This document shows positions 35,719-46,943 of a stretch of DNA of 64,000 nucleotides, one piece after another; positions within the stretch are counted from its first letter, which is position 1, and every line of letters starts with the position of its first letter. The notes beneath the pieces were generated by a model that did not search any database, had not been told where the DNA came from, and was given only the letters and a program-made list of their open reading frames with translations. Source of the DNA: Saccharopolyspora rhizosphaerae (GTDB taxonomy: Bacteria; Actinomycetota; Actinomycetes; Mycobacteriales; Pseudonocardiaceae); contig NZ_RSAA01000004.1 in the NCBI RefSeq assembly GCF_003931915.1, forward strand, positions 124,001 through 188,000. Direction: 5' to 3'. The position numbers were made by a program, and so were the translations under genes.

Positions 35719-38064
35719 CTACTCGTGCGCGGTGCGGAAAGCCGCGGCCGCCTCCACATCCGACCACTGGTCGTCGTCGAGGTCGACGCGCAGCCGCCGC
35801 AGCTCGCCGGTGAAGGCGTTGTCGACCGGGCGGTAGTCGTCGGTCACCGGGCTGGCCCGATCCACCCCGACGTCGAAGGTCTCGTCGAAGGCGAAGTAGT
35901 ACGGGATCGTCGCGTCGACCCGGCCCCAGGCGACCTCGGTGCCGTCCACGTGCAGCGTCACCGCGCCGCCCTTGCCGACGCCACCCCCGTCGTAGTCGAA
36001 ACGCAGGCTGATCTCGTGCTCACCGGCCGCGACCCGCTCCGGCGCGCGGACGTGCTGGACGACCGAGCCGAAGTAGTTGTAGGCGTAGCAGGGCTTGCCG
36101 TCGTGGAAGTAGAACGACCAGCCGCCGGTGTGCCCGCCCTGGGCCACCAGCACGCCCTCGACTCCGCCCTCGGGCACCTCGACCATCGCCGTCAGGGTGT
36201 GCGAGCGGTTCTTGACGTTCGGGGCGGTCTCCTCGGTCAGCCGCTTGGCCCCCGCGTGGAAGGTCACCGAGCGGCGGTCGCCCATCAGGTCGAGGCGGCC
36301 CGCTTCGAGGGGGTTCTCCCGCTCGGTCATCCGGTCGTCCAGCGGCAGCACCTGGTGCTTGGCGGCCTCGACCAGGAACAGCTGCTGGAGCTCGCGCAGC
36401 TTCTCCGGGTACTGCTCGGCGAGGTCGTGGGACTGGGTCCAGTCCACGTTGGTGTTGTAGAGCTCCCACCGGTCCTCGTCGAAGGAGCGGCGGACACCGT
36501 CCTGCACCATCACCCACGGGGTTCCGTGGCGAGTCACGGCCATCCACCCGTCCTGGTAGATGCCCCGGTTGCCGACCATCTCGAAGTACTGCACGCGGTG
36601 CCGGTCGGGCGCGTCGGCGTCGTTGAAGCTGTACAGCATGCTGGTGCCCTCGATGGGCTGCTGCGGAACGCCGTTGACCTCGGTCGGGTGCGGCAGACCC
36701 GCGGCTTCGAGGATCGTCGGCACCACGTCGATGACGTGGTGGAACTGGTCGCGCAGACCGCCGCGCTCGCTGATGCCGGCCGGCCAGTGCACGATCATGC
36801 CGTCGCGGATGCCGCCGAAGTGCGAGGCGACCTGCTTGGTCCACTGGTACGGGGTGTTCATCGCCAGCGCCCAGCCGACCGGGTAGTGCGCGTGCGTGGA
36901 CGCGTCCCCGAGGGACTCGTCGTGGGCGTTGATGAACTCGGCGCTGTCGGGGATGCCGCTGGCGAAGCGGTGCTCGTTGAGCGTGCCGCCCAGACCGCCC
37001 TCAGCGGAGGCCCCGTTGTCGCCCAGGATGTAGACGAACAGGGTGTTGTCGAGCTCACCGAGCTCGTCGAGGGCGTCGACGAAGCGCCCGACCTGGTCGT
37101 CGGTGTGCTCGGCGAACCCGGCGTAGAGCTCCATCAGCGAGGCCGCGGACCGCTTCTCCTCCTCGGAGAGCTCGTCCCAGTGCGGCACGCCTTCCGACCA
37201 CGGCGCCAGCTCGGCGTCCTGCGGTACGACGCCCAGCTCCTTCTGCCGCGCCAGGGTGATCTCGCGCTGCGCGTCCCAGCCGTGGTCGAACTTGCCCCGG
37301 TACTTCTCGCGGTACTCCCGCGGCACGTGGTACGGCGCGTGGGTGGCACCGAAGGGCAGGTAGACGAAGAACGGGTTGTCGGGCTTGAGCGAGGTCTGGT
37401 CGCGCACCCAGTCGATCGCGTTGTCCACCAGGTCCTCGGACAGGTGGTAGCCGTCCTCGGGTTTGCGGGTGGGCTCCACGGGTTTCGTGCCGTCGAACAG
37501 CACGGGGTACCAGTGGTTCATCTCGGCGCACAGGAAGCCGTAGAACTTCTCGAAGCCCTCACCGGTGGGCCACCGGTCGAACGGGCCCGCCGCGCTGACG
37601 TCCCGGGCCGGGGTCTGGTGCCACTTGCCGAACGCCGCGGTGTTGTAGCCGTTGCCCTGCAGCATCTGACCGATCGTGGCGGCGCTGTGCGGGCGGATGC
37701 CGCAGTAGCCGGGCGCCGCGCTGGCCATCTCGGTGGTCACGCCCATGCCGACGGAGTGGTGGTTGCGGCCGGTCAGCAGCGCCTGCCGGGTCGGCGAGCA
37801 GATGGCGGTGACGTGGAAGCGGTTGTAGCGCAGGCCGTTGTCGGCCAGCCGCTCGGCGGTGGGCGTGGAGCAGGGGCCGCCGAACGCGCTGGGCGCCCCG
37901 AAACCCATGTCGTCAAGGAGCACCACGACGACGTTCGGAGCTCCCTGCGGCGGGCGCAACGGCTGCCGGGGCTGGAAGGCCGGGCTCTGGTCGCGAGCGT
38001 CGAGCGACGTCACCGCGGGCGGCTGAGGATCGGGGATCGGCAAGCGTTCGCGGGAGAACTCCAC
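35719..38064 (-). CDS. Arylsulfatase
   Basis: 781 aa type I sulfatase. The formylglycine signature CSPTRQALLTGR has Cys89 as the residue to be converted. Metal-binding DD is in VVVLLDDMGFGAPS, and LGDNGASAEGG is the second metal site. A C-terminal beta-rich region (about 600-781) resembles a lectin-like cap of the large arylsulfatases. It hydrolyses sulfate esters, feeding the sulfate pathway. The GTG at 38064 is chosen for GGAGGTTGCTC directly before it; the frame is open 44 codons further. No signal peptide is evident and no formylglycine-generating enzyme gene is nearby. Confidence 0.93.
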   Translation of the reverse strand: MEFSRERLPIPDPQPPAVTSLDARDQSPAFQPRQPLRPPQGAPNVVVVLLDDMGFGAPSAFGGPCSTPTAERLADNGLRYNRFHVTAICSPTRQALLTGRNHHSVGMGVTTEMASAAPGYCGIRPHSAATIGQMLQGNGYNTAAFGKWHQTPARDVSAAGPFDRWPTGEGFEKFYGFLCAEMNHWYPVLFDGTKPVEPTRKPEDGYHLSEDLVDNAIDWVRDQTSLKPDNPFFVYLPFGATHAPYHVPREYREKYRGKFDHGWDAQREITLARQKELGVVPQDAELAPWSEGVPHWDELSEEEKRSAASLMELYAGFAEHTDDQVGRFVDALDELGELDNTLFVYILGDNGASAEGGLGGTLNEHRFASGIPDSAEFINAHDESLGDASTHAHYPVGWALAMNTPYQWTKQVASHFGGIRDGMIVHWPAGISERGGLRDQFHHVIDVVPTILEAAGLPHPTEVNGVPQQPIEGTSMLYSFNDADAPDRHRVQYFEMVGNRGIYQDGWMAVTRHGTPWVMVQDGVRRSFDEDRWELYNTNVDWTQSHDLAEQYPEKLRELQQLFLVEAAKHQVLPLDDRMTERENPLEAGRLDLMGDRRSVTFHAGAKRLTEETAPNVKNRSHTLTAMVEVPEGGVEGVLVAQGGHTGGWSFYFHDGKPCYAYNYFGSVVQHVRAPERVAAGEHEISLRFDYDGGGVGKGGAVTLHVDGTEVAWGRVDATIPYYFAFDETFDVGVDRASPVTDDYRPVDNAFTGELRRLRVDLDDDQWSDVEAAAAFRTAHE

Positions 38065-38748
38065 GAGCAACCTCCAGGCAGCGTCGAGCCCGCCACTTTT
38101 CGGTGGCGCACCAGGGGGAACGTCGATGTGACCGGCGGAAACCGAAACACCGCAAGACCTTTGCGAGCGCATGCTATCCACCGGTCCGCCCCGCACAACC
38201 CCGCTCCACCAGCTGGGAGCGAGACGCAGCTCACGGATCGAGGGTGTTCTCGCAGCTCACCGACCGAGCAGACCGATCCTCGATCCACCCCATAGTCAAC
38301 TCCTATTCCTGGAGGGCGCTGCGCGCACCGGGAGGGGCGATCGGCAGCGCTCCAGCCCTGAGCGACGGAAGCGGGCCAGGTCGGGTGGCCGCCGCCACGG
38401 GATCCCCTGAGGGTTCCCCGGTGACGCGTTGTTCGTGGAGAGCGACCACCCAGGTGGTCAGGTCGAGGCTGGGCCGCAGTTCTGCCACCTGCGGCTGCAC
38501 GCGTGCCCGGTGGCCGCGGAGCAGAGCGAGGCACTGCTCGCCTCGCGGACGAGGGCGGCGAAGGCCCGCAGCTCGACCGGCGCATCCCCGACGCCCGCAG
38601 CCGCGAACAGACCGCCGCTCCCTCCGGGGCCTGTCCACTGTAGATGCGGCGGCCGGCGGAGGCGCGCCGGACCGGAGCGAGGAACAGGCCCTCGCGCCCG
38701 TAGAAGCGCGGGGCGTACCCGCTCAGCTCCACTGCGCCCCTGAGCCCG
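38065..38748. other. Gene-poor region, possibly decayed coding DNA
   Basis: 684 bases between the arylsulfatase and the Uma2 pseudogene. It should hold the arylsulfatase promoter. The part at 38430-38730 shows partial protein-like stretches on the minus strand (for example a segment with FAALVREASS and one with ELSGYAPRFYG) that switch frame, suggesting a broken gene I cannot identify. Confidence 0.35.
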
Positions 38749-39322
38749 TCAGGCCCGGCGACTGCGGCTGGTCAGGCCGGAGGGGACGACCCGGACCGGG
38801 AACGGGTTGGTCGCGTCGAACATCTCTGGTCCGGTGACTTCCGCGATCCGCGCGTACTCACCGTCGTCGCCGAGCTCGAACACGGTCAGCCTGGGCTCCA
38901 GCGGATCGATGACCCACTAGCTCGGGACGCCGAACCGCTCGTAGAGGGCCTTGGGAGTTCAAGTCGTTGAACTTCGTGCTCGGCGACAGCACCTCCACCG
39001 CGAGCACCGGAGTCGTCGGCAAGTAGGCCTCGGTCAGGTCCTCATCCCGGGCGACCAGCAGGTCCGGGTCTGAGCTCGACCGTGATGGAGGGACGCACCG
39101 CGAACGGGGCAGGCAGCTCGTCGGGACAGGCCTCGTCGAGCATCGCCCCCACCGCAGCACCACCTTCTAGTGCTTGTACCCAGGCGCGGGCGTCACGAGA
39201 AGCGCCCCGTCGAGGAGCTCGTACCGGTGGCCATCATCGGGCGTTGTCTGCAGGTCGTACACCGTGGACGGGCGACCTTGGACGATGCCGTGCGGACCGG
39301 TCGTCTCTGCCATGACTGACAT
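38749..39322 (-). pseudogene. Uma2-family (DUF820) endonuclease, decayed
   Basis: Pieces of a Uma2 protein appear in order on the minus strand across different frames: VYDLQTTPDDGHRYELLDGALLVTPAPG, then AMLDEACPDEL with FAVRPSITVEL, then DLLVARDEDLTEAYL and VLAVEVLSPSTKFNDLN, then WVIDPLEPRLTVFELGDDGEY and NPFPVRVVPSGL. A TAG near 39168, frameshifts near 39160, 39070 and 38955, and another TAG near 38918 break it. The start is ATG at 39322 with AGGAGG five bases before. An intact copy would be a PD-(D/E)XK-like protein of unclear role, common in actinobacteria. Confidence 0.85.
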
Positions 39323-39359
39323 GGTGCCCTCCTTTCCGATCGACGGAGAGGAGGGCACC
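39323..39359 (-). promoter_or_regulatory. Hairpin covering the ribosome site of the Uma2 pseudogene
   Basis: GGTGCCCTCCT and AGGAGGGCACC form a perfect 11-bp inverted repeat with a 15-base loop, ending directly at the pseudogene ATG. In minus-strand RNA the Shine-Dalgarno AGGAGG would be paired. It also lies 41 bases after lepA and might act in its termination, although no T-run follows. Confidence 0.55.
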
Positions 39360-39399
39360 AGAGCACACCGGCAGTCAATCACCGGGAAACCACTGCGGG

Positions 39400-41250
<1,851 letters not shown>

Positions 41251-41619
41251 TCAGGTTCCTCGGATGTCGGCGGCGTTCCTACGGCTGTCGGCGTTCGTCG
41301 GCAGACGTCGGCCCGGGTCTCCCCGGCGGATGGCGCGCAGGGTCCACCCCATAGTCCCACGCCACGCCCGGTGCCCGACGTCCAACTCCCGGTCACCCGC
41401 GAACACCAGGTGGCCGGCTCGAGGCTCCCAGCCCACCCGCGACCGGTCAGCCCTGGACCACGAGCCGAGCCCAGGAGCTGGTCAGGAACGCGGCGGCCAC
41501 GGCCCGAGCCCCGAGCCGCAGAGGTGCGTTCGACTCGCGCGAAGTTCGACGGGGGTGACTCAGCAGGCGGCACCGGGGTGACCCGCACCGCTGAGCACGG
41601 ACGATCCCTGAACCAGGAC
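41251..41619. other. Intergenic region upstream of lepA
   Basis: 369 bases between lepA and the VOC gene, both on the minus strand. It contains the lepA promoter, not resolved by eye, and a copy of a 43-base dispersed repeat at 41511-41553. No credible gene is present. Confidence 0.45.
41511..41553 (-). repeat. Dispersed intergenic repeat, copy 1
   Basis: Read on the minus strand it shares, in order, TCGAACTTCGCG, TCGAA, GCACCT and GCGGCTCGG with the plus-strand sequence at 44231-44274, with only small insertions and substitutions between the blocks. Confidence 0.6.
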
Positions 41620-42000
41620 CTAGTCGCCGCGGGTGTCCCTGCGGATCGGGTGGTCGGCGGGGACCTCGACGATCACGACGCGCATGCCGTCGGGGTCGGT
41701 GATCCACCCCTCGTGCAGACCCCAGGGCTTCTGCTCGGGCTCGGCGACGATCGTGACGCCCTGGTCGCGGAGCTCGTCGAAGGTGGCGCGGAGGTCTCGG
41801 ACCTGGAGCCACAGGACCTGGTCCGGGCTCGGGCCCGCGTCACCCTGGCCGGAGACCTCCAGGTACCCCTGGCCCAGGAAGAACACCGTGCCGCCCGGGA
41901 ACTCGCGGCAGATCGCCAAGCCCAGGACGTCCCGGTAGAACCGGACCGACCGGTCGTGGTCGGCGGGCCGCAGGATCATCCGGCTGTTCAAGACCTCCAT
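41620..42000 (-). CDS. VOC family (glyoxalase/bleomycin-resistance-like) protein
   Basis: 126 aa. One vicinal-oxygen-chelate domain shows MILRPADHDRSVRFYRDVLGL at the start and WGLHEGWITDPDGMRVVIVEVP at the end, a typical pattern of glyoxalase-fold proteins. Substrate unknown. The ATG at 42000 has AAAGGCGGG immediately upstream. It follows the GntR gene by 56 bases on the same strand. Confidence 0.85.
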   Translation of the reverse strand: MEVLNSRMILRPADHDRSVRFYRDVLGLAICREFPGGTVFFLGQGYLEVSGQGDAGPSPDQVLWLQVRDLRATFDELRDQGVTIVAEPEQKPWGLHEGWITDPDGMRVVIVEVPADHPIRRDTRGD

Positions 42001-42056
42001 GCCCGCCTTTCTACCGGTGCGCCCGCGAGAACACCGAACAGCGGTGCCGCGGGTCG

Positions 42057-42770
42057 TCACCGCAGGACGGTGATGCTGCGCCTGACCGGGCGTTCGTCGG
42101 AGCTGTCGACGAAGAGCCCCGGGTTCTCCGCCCTGATCCGCTCGACGTCGTCGAACACCGCGCGCAGGTGGCCGCGCAGGGCCGCGACGGCTGCCGCGAG
42201 GTCACGAGCCGCCAAGCCGTCGACGACCTCGGCGTGCTGGTCGATCAGTACCGAGACCGGGCTGACCGTCCGCAGCCCCAGGCGTCGCGCGCGGTCGAGG
42301 TGGGCTTTGGCCTGCTCGACCGTGCGCCAGGCGTTGGCGTGACCACCAGCCGCGAGCAGGCGCTGGTGGAAGGCCTCGTCGAGCCCGAAGAACCGGTCCA
42401 CGTCCTCGGCGGCGGAGCGCTGCTGGTCCACCAGGTCGCGCAGGGCTTCGACGTCCTGGTCGGTGCGCCGCTCCACCGCGTCGGAGAGCGAGGCGGTCTC
42501 GACGGCCTCCCGGACGAACTGGGCGTCGGCGATGCGCTGCGGGTCGACCCTGGCGACGAACGAGCCCAGCTTCGGGAACACCCGGACCAGGTCCTCCTCG
42601 GCGAGCAGCAGCAGGCTCTCGCGCACCGGCGTGCGGGAGACCTCGAGCTCTCCGGCCAGCTCGTTCTCCGACAAGGGGTGTCCCGGGGGCAGCTGCAGCG
42701 TGATGATGCGCTGCCGGATCTCGCGGTGGACCGCCACCCGCGCCGAGGTCTTGCCCGCTGTGCTCGCCAT
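42057..42770 (-). CDS. GntR family (FadR/FCD type) transcriptional regulator
   Basis: 237 aa. The winged helix-turn-helix at 10-75 has PLSENELAGELEVSRTPVRESL; the all-helical FCD ligand domain follows, with metal-binding-type histidines in DEAFHQRLL, RGHLRAV and DQHAEVVDGL. It probably represses the divergent transporter/dehydratase genes in response to a sugar acid. Start is the ATG at 42770 (AGGGTGG upstream), with a GTG three codons earlier possible. Confidence 0.9.
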   Translation of the reverse strand: MASTAGKTSARVAVHREIRQRIITLQLPPGHPLSENELAGELEVSRTPVRESLLLLAEEDLVRVFPKLGSFVARVDPQRIADAQFVREAVETASLSDAVERRTDQDVEALRDLVDQQRSAAEDVDRFFGLDEAFHQRLLAAGGHANAWRTVEQAKAHLDRARRLGLRTVSPVSVLIDQHAEVVDGLAARDLAAAVAALRGHLRAVFDDVERIRAENPGLFVDSSDERPVRRSITVLR

Positions 42771-42792
42771 GGTCACCACCCTATCGACAACC

Positions 42793-42830
42793 TTGACTTC
42801 TAGGATCCCAGCGCTTGTATGGTAGCGCTG
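42793..42830 (+). promoter_or_regulatory. Promoter and palindromic operator between gntR and MFS genes
   Basis: TTGACT at 42793-42798 could be a -35 box with TATGGT at 42818-42823 as -10 (19-base spacer). Over the -10 lies a perfect inverted repeat CAGCGCT-N8-AGCGCTG at 42809-42830, well placed for repression by the divergent GntR protein. Confidence 0.6.
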
Positions 42831-42854
42831 CTATTCAAAACGGGAGGTGGGTTG

Positions 42855-44192
42855 ATGCCGACGGACCTCGAGCCGCGGGCCGGCACGACCAGATCGCTGC
42901 GCCGCACGGTCGCCGCGTCGGTGATCGGCACGATCGCCGAGTACTACGACTTCTTCATCTACGGCACCGCGTCGGCGCTGGTGTTCAACGAGGTCTTCTT
43001 CCCCGAGGTGGACCCGCTCGTCGGCACCCTCGCCGCGTTCTCCACCTACGCGGTCGGCTTCTTCGCCCGCCCGCTCGGCGGTCTGGTGTGGGGCCACCTC
43101 GGCGACCGGATCGGCCGCAAGAAGACGCTGGTCTACACGCTGCTGCTCACCGGTCTCGGCACCTTCGTGGTCGGCCTGATGCCCACCTACGAGCAGATCG
43201 GCCTGTGGGCGGCGATCATCCTCGTGCTGGTCAGGCTGCTGCAGGGCTTCGGCGTGGGCGGAGAGCAGGGCGGCGCGCTGCTGCTGACCGCCGAAGCCGC
43301 GCCGGCGAACAGGCGCGGCTTCTACGCGAGCTTCGTGCAGACGGGGTCGCCCGCGGCCTACCTGATCCCGACCGTGCTGTTCGCGGTGCTCGAGGCGCAG
43401 CTGCCCGAGCAGGCGTTCCTGTCCTGGGGCTGGCGGGTGCCGTTCCTGCTCAGCGCCGTGGTCGTGGTCATCGGCCTCTACATCCGGATGCGGGTGCCCG
43501 AGTCGGAGACCTTCGAGGCCGTCAAGCAGCAGGAACCGCAGCGGGCGCCGCTCGGGGAGCTGCTGTCGCACCACCGCCGCGAGGTCTTCGGCGGGATGCT
43601 CGCCAAGTTCGTCGAAGCCGCCGTGTTCCCGCTCTACACCGTCTTCCTCGTCTCCTACGCCAAGGCGCACGACGTCGACAGCTCGATCGTCCTGGACGCG
43701 GTGATCATCGCGATCATCGCCGAGCTGGTCCTGCTCCCGCTGTGGGGCAAGCTCACCGACCGCATCGGCCGCCGCACCACCTTCATCGGAGCCGCCGTGG
43801 TCAACCTGGTGCTGCTCGTGCCGGCGTTCCTGGCGGTGGAGAGCGGCGACGTCGTGCTGATCACGCTGCTCATGGTCGCGGGGCTGGCCTTCGGCCACGC
43901 CGGGACCTACGCGCCGCAGGCCTCCTACTTCCCGGAGCTGTTCCCCTCCCATGTCCGCTACAGCGGTGTCTCGGTGGTGTGGCAGTTCGGCGCGATGATC
44001 GCCAGCGGGCCGTTCACCGTCGTCGCCTCCGCGCTCCTCGTGCTCGCCGACGGCGCCTTCACCTGGGTCGCCGTGTACGTGGCGGCGCTGATCGCGCTGA
44101 GCCTGGTCGGCCTGCGGTTCCTGCCTGAGACGGCACCGAACCGCCGCGGCGGCACCGAGTACGCGGACTGGCCGAGCACCACTTCCCACTGA
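42855..44192 (+). CDS. MFS transporter, metabolite:H+ symporter (MHS) family
   Basis: 445 aa with about 12 membrane segments. The motif GHLGDRIGRKKTL between helices 2 and 3 and its repeat KLTDRIGRRTTF are diagnostic of the major facilitator superfamily; the opening GTIAEYYDFFIYGTASALVF marks the MHS branch (KgtP, ShiA, ProP). It likely imports an organic or sugar acid for the dehydratase downstream. The ATG at 42855 has GGGAGGTGGG upstream. Confidence 0.92.
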   Translation: MPTDLEPRAGTTRSLRRTVAASVIGTIAEYYDFFIYGTASALVFNEVFFPEVDPLVGTLAAFSTYAVGFFARPLGGLVWGHLGDRIGRKKTLVYTLLLTGLGTFVVGLMPTYEQIGLWAAIILVLVRLLQGFGVGGEQGGALLLTAEAAPANRRGFYASFVQTGSPAAYLIPTVLFAVLEAQLPEQAFLSWGWRVPFLLSAVVVVIGLYIRMRVPESETFEAVKQQEPQRAPLGELLSHHRREVFGGMLAKFVEAAVFPLYTVFLVSYAKAHDVDSSIVLDAVIIAIIAELVLLPLWGKLTDRIGRRTTFIGAAVVNLVLLVPAFLAVESGDVVLITLLMVAGLAFGHAGTYAPQASYFPELFPSHVRYSGVSVVWQFGAMIASGPFTVVASALLVLADGAFTWVAVYVAALIALSLVGLRFLPETAPNRRGGTEYADWPSTTSH

Positions 44193-44230
44193 CCCTGCCG
44201 AGGCTTCGCTCCGCCGCGCCGCCTGGGTCC

Positions 44231-44274
44231 CCCTCGAACTTCGCGAGAACTTCGAAGGCACCTGCGCGGCTCGG
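44231..44274 (+). repeat. Dispersed intergenic repeat, copy 2
   Basis: It lies between the transporter and the dehydratase genes. It matches the minus-strand copy at 41511-41553 (shared TCGAACTTCGCG, GCACCT, GCGGCTCGG). It includes an internal palindrome-like TTCGCGAGAACTTCGAA. Confidence 0.6.
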
Positions 44275-44376
44275 CACGAGCGGTCCCAGTGCTCGTGCGG
44301 GTCCACACCGGACGGCCACACCGGACGGTGAGCAGCGCGAGCAGCCCTGTCGAACCCACCACTGGAGAGGACCGAG

Positions 44377-45588
44377 TTGTCCCAGATCGTCGACGCGAAG
44401 GTCATCGTCACCGCCCCCGGCCGCAACTACGTGACGCTCAAGCTCACCACCGCCGACGGTGTGGTGGGCTGGGGCGACGCCACGCTGAACGGGCGCGAGC
44501 TGGCGGTGGCGTCCTACCTGCGCGACCACGTCTGCCCGCTGCTGATCGGCCGCGACGCGCAGCGCATCGAGGACACCTGGCAGTACCTGTACAAGGGCGC
44601 CTACTGGCGGCGCGGCCCGGTGACCATGACCGCGATCGCGGCAGTCGACGTCGCCCTGTGGGACATCAAGGGCAAGGTCGCCGGGATGCCCGTCCACCAG
44701 CTGCTCGGCGGCCCGGCCCGGGACGGCGTGCTGGCCTACTGCCACGCGACCGGCGAAGACGTCCCGGCGCTGCTCGACGACGTCGCCGCGCACCTCGAGC
44801 AGGGCTACCTGGCGATCCGCGCGCAGGCGTCGGTGCCCGGGGTCGACAAGGCCTACGGCGTACCGGCCCGGGGCGAGTTCTACGAACCCGCGTCCTCGGC
44901 CGTTCCCGAGGAGGGGCGCTGGGACACTGAGTCCTACCTGCGGCACGCACCGGAAGTGATGGGCGCGGTCCGGGAGCGCTTCGGTTTCGACTTCCACCTG
45001 CTGCACGACGTGCACCACCGGCTGACGCCGATCGAGGCCGCCCGGCTGGGCAAGGACCTCGAAGAGCACCGGATGTTCTGGATGGAGGACCCCACCCCCG
45101 CGGAGGACCAGAGCGCGTTCCGGCTGATCCGGCAGCACACCACGACGCCGGTCGCGGTCGGTGAGGTGTTCAACTCGATCTGGGACTGCCAGCAGCTGAT
45201 CAGCGAGCGGCTGATCGACTACGTCCGCACCTCGGTGTCCCACGCGGGCGGCATCACGCACCTGCGGCGGATCTTCGCGCTGGCCGAGCTGCACGGCGTG
45301 CGCACCGGCTGCCACGGGGCCGGGGACCTCTCACCGGTGTCGCTGTCGGCCGCGCTCCACGTGGACCTGACGGTGCCGAACTTCGGCATCCAGGAGTACA
45401 TGGGGCACACCGAGCAGACCGCGGAGGTGTTCCACACCGGCTACACCTTCGCCCACGGCTACTTGCACCCGAGCGACGAGCCCGGCCTGGGCGTGCAGGT
45501 CGACGAGGAGGCCGCCGCGCGGTTCCCGTACGAGCCGCGGTACCTGCCGGTCAACCGCCGTCGCGACGGCTCGATGCACGACTGGTGA
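44377..45588 (+). CDS. D-mannonate dehydratase family protein (enolase superfamily, ManD)
   Basis: 403 aa. The mandelate racemase/enolase fold of the ManD subgroup: [52 protein letters not shown] and [11 protein letters not shown]. Such enzymes dehydrate D-mannonate or D-gluconate to 2-keto-3-deoxygluconate; many ManD homologues have low activity, so substrate is not certain. The start is TTG at 44377 with GGAGAGG 7 bases upstream. It follows the MFS gene in the GntR-regulated locus. Confidence 0.88.
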   Translation: MSQIVDAKVIVTAPGRNYVTLKLTTADGVVGWGDATLNGRELAVASYLRDHVCPLLIGRDAQRIEDTWQYLYKGAYWRRGPVTMTAIAAVDVALWDIKGKVAGMPVHQLLGGPARDGVLAYCHATGEDVPALLDDVAAHLEQGYLAIRAQASVPGVDKAYGVPARGEFYEPASSAVPEEGRWDTESYLRHAPEVMGAVRERFGFDFHLLHDVHHRLTPIEAARLGKDLEEHRMFWMEDPTPAEDQSAFRLIRQHTTTPVAVGEVFNSIWDCQQLISERLIDYVRTSVSHAGGITHLRRIFALAELHGVRTGCHGAGDLSPVSLSAALHVDLTVPNFGIQEYMGHTEQTAEVFHTGYTFAHGYLHPSDEPGLGVQVDEEAAARFPYEPRYLPVNRRRDGSMHDW

Positions 45589-45593
45589 AACGC

Positions 45594-45632
45594 GGAACGG
45601 CCCCTCCCCCGCTGCGGGGAAGGGGCCGTTCC
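45594..45632. terminator. Bidirectional terminator between dehydratase and rpsT
   Basis: GGAACGGCCCCT and AGGGGCCGTTCC form a 12-bp stem that continues inward as CCCCG/CGGGG with a CTG loop. It sits 5 bases after the dehydratase stop and 15 bases beyond the rpsT stop. Confidence 0.85.
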
Positions 45633-45647
45633 GTCGACTGAGGAAAC

Positions 45648-45908
45648 TCAGACCTTGTTCACACGAACGGCCATGGCCGACTTCTTGTTGGCGGCCTGGT
45701 TCTTGTGGATCACGCCCTTGCTGGCGGCCTTGTCCAGCTGACGGGCGGCGATCCGCTGCAGCTCAGCGGCCTTCTCCTTCTCGCCGGCGTCAGCGGCCTG
45801 GCGGAACTTGCGGATGGCGGTCTTCAGCTGGGTCTTCACCGCCTTGTTGCGCTGGCGGTTGGCCTCGTTGGTCTTGATCCGCTTCATCTGGGACTTGATG
45901 TTGGCCAC
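45648..45908 (-). CDS. rpsT: 30S ribosomal protein S20
   Basis: 86 aa from the GTG at 45908 ([14 protein letters not shown], the conserved S20 N-terminus). The Lys/Arg-rich helical protein ends in [19 protein letters not shown]. It binds 16S rRNA in the 30S body. AAAGGCG lies upstream of the GTG; the frame is open 13 codons further but without homology. Confidence 0.97.
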   Translation of the reverse strand: MANIKSQMKRIKTNEANRQRNKAVKTQLKTAIRKFRQAADAGEKEKAAELQRIAARQLDKAASKGVIHKNQAANKKSAMAVRVNKV

Positions 45909-46114
45909 TGGTGCGCCTTTCCTCGTCAGTCGACTCGCGTGCCGCACTCGATCGGCCCGGCCCGAAGGCCAGTTTCCTCCACGGCGGAATGCCGTACGGC
46001 ACGGTCGACCATGTTAGCAAGCCTCACCTGCGCGTTCGCCGAGTGGTCCGCGCGCACCGAGGAGGCGCACCACCGCTGAGGGGCGGCTGCGCGTCGACCA
46101 TGAGGTGAAGCCTC

Positions 46115-46920
46115 GTGCTCACCGCGTCGAACTGGCCCGGATTCGCCGATCTGACCCTCGCCGGGCTGCTCTTCCTCTGCGCGGCGGCGTTCCTCGCCGG
46201 AGCCGTCGACGCGGTCGTCGGCGGGGGTGAGCTCGTCCAGCTGCCCGCGATGCTGGTGCTGCTGCCCGGCGGCGAGGTGGTGCACTCGCTGGCCACCAGC
46301 GAGGTCGCCGCGATCGCGGTCACCTCCGCCGCTGCCCGCACCTACGCCACCCGCACGCCGGTGGACTGGCGGGCCGCGCTGCCGATGGCCCTGGTGGCGC
46401 TGCTCGGCTCGCTGGACGGAGCGGCGTTGGCCGACGCGCCGCCCTCCTCGGTCCTCAACGTGGTGGTGCTCGTCGCGCTGGTCGTGGTCGACGTCCACAC
46501 GTGGCGCAGGCCCGACCTCGGTTCGGTGGACGCTCCCCGCTTCGTGCGGCGGGGCCAGCTGGTGCAGATGCTGCTCGGTGGCGCGGTGACCGGGTTCTGG
46601 GACGGCGTCGCTGGGCCGGGCACCGGGTCGTTCCTGGTGTTCTAGCTGGTCAGCCTCGCCGGCTTCGCCTTCCTCACCGCCTCGGCGACGGCGAAGGTCG
46701 TCAACGTAGCTACCAACCTCGGAGCGCTGGCCTTCTTCGTCCCGGCGGACAAGGTGCTCTGGGACCTCGGGCTGGCGGTGGCGCCAGCAACATCACCGGG
46801 AGCGTCCTGGGTGCGGCGCTGGCCGCCGGCCGCGGCTCGGGGTTCGTGCGCCACGTGTTCCTGATGGTCGTGGTCGGACGTGTCTGCAGCCTCGGCTGGG
46901 AGATCGCCCTCAGCGGCTGA
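46115..46920 (+). pseudogene. TauE/SafE (TSUP) family membrane transporter, broken
   Basis: The first 176 residues (FLCAAAFLAGAVDAVVGGGELVQLP, PVDWRAALPMALVALLGS, FWDGVAGPGTGSFLVF) match the TSUP family, which includes putative sulfite and organosulfonate exporters. A TAG at 46643-46645 interrupts it. The same frame then continues with SLAGFAFLTASATAKVVNVATNLGAL. A one-base deletion near 46782 shifts to the frame reading GASNITGSVLGAAL to the stop at 46918. A functional product would need readthrough and frameshift. The GTG at 46115 has GAGGTGAAG upstream. Confidence 0.85.
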
Positions 46921-46943
46921 TCACGGCTAAACTCCCTGGACCC

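Noticed and set aside
42815-44128. 437-codon open frame overlapping the MFS transporter in another frame
   Set aside because: Its translation is Arg/Ala/Gly-rich without motifs, whereas the other frame gives a complete transporter.
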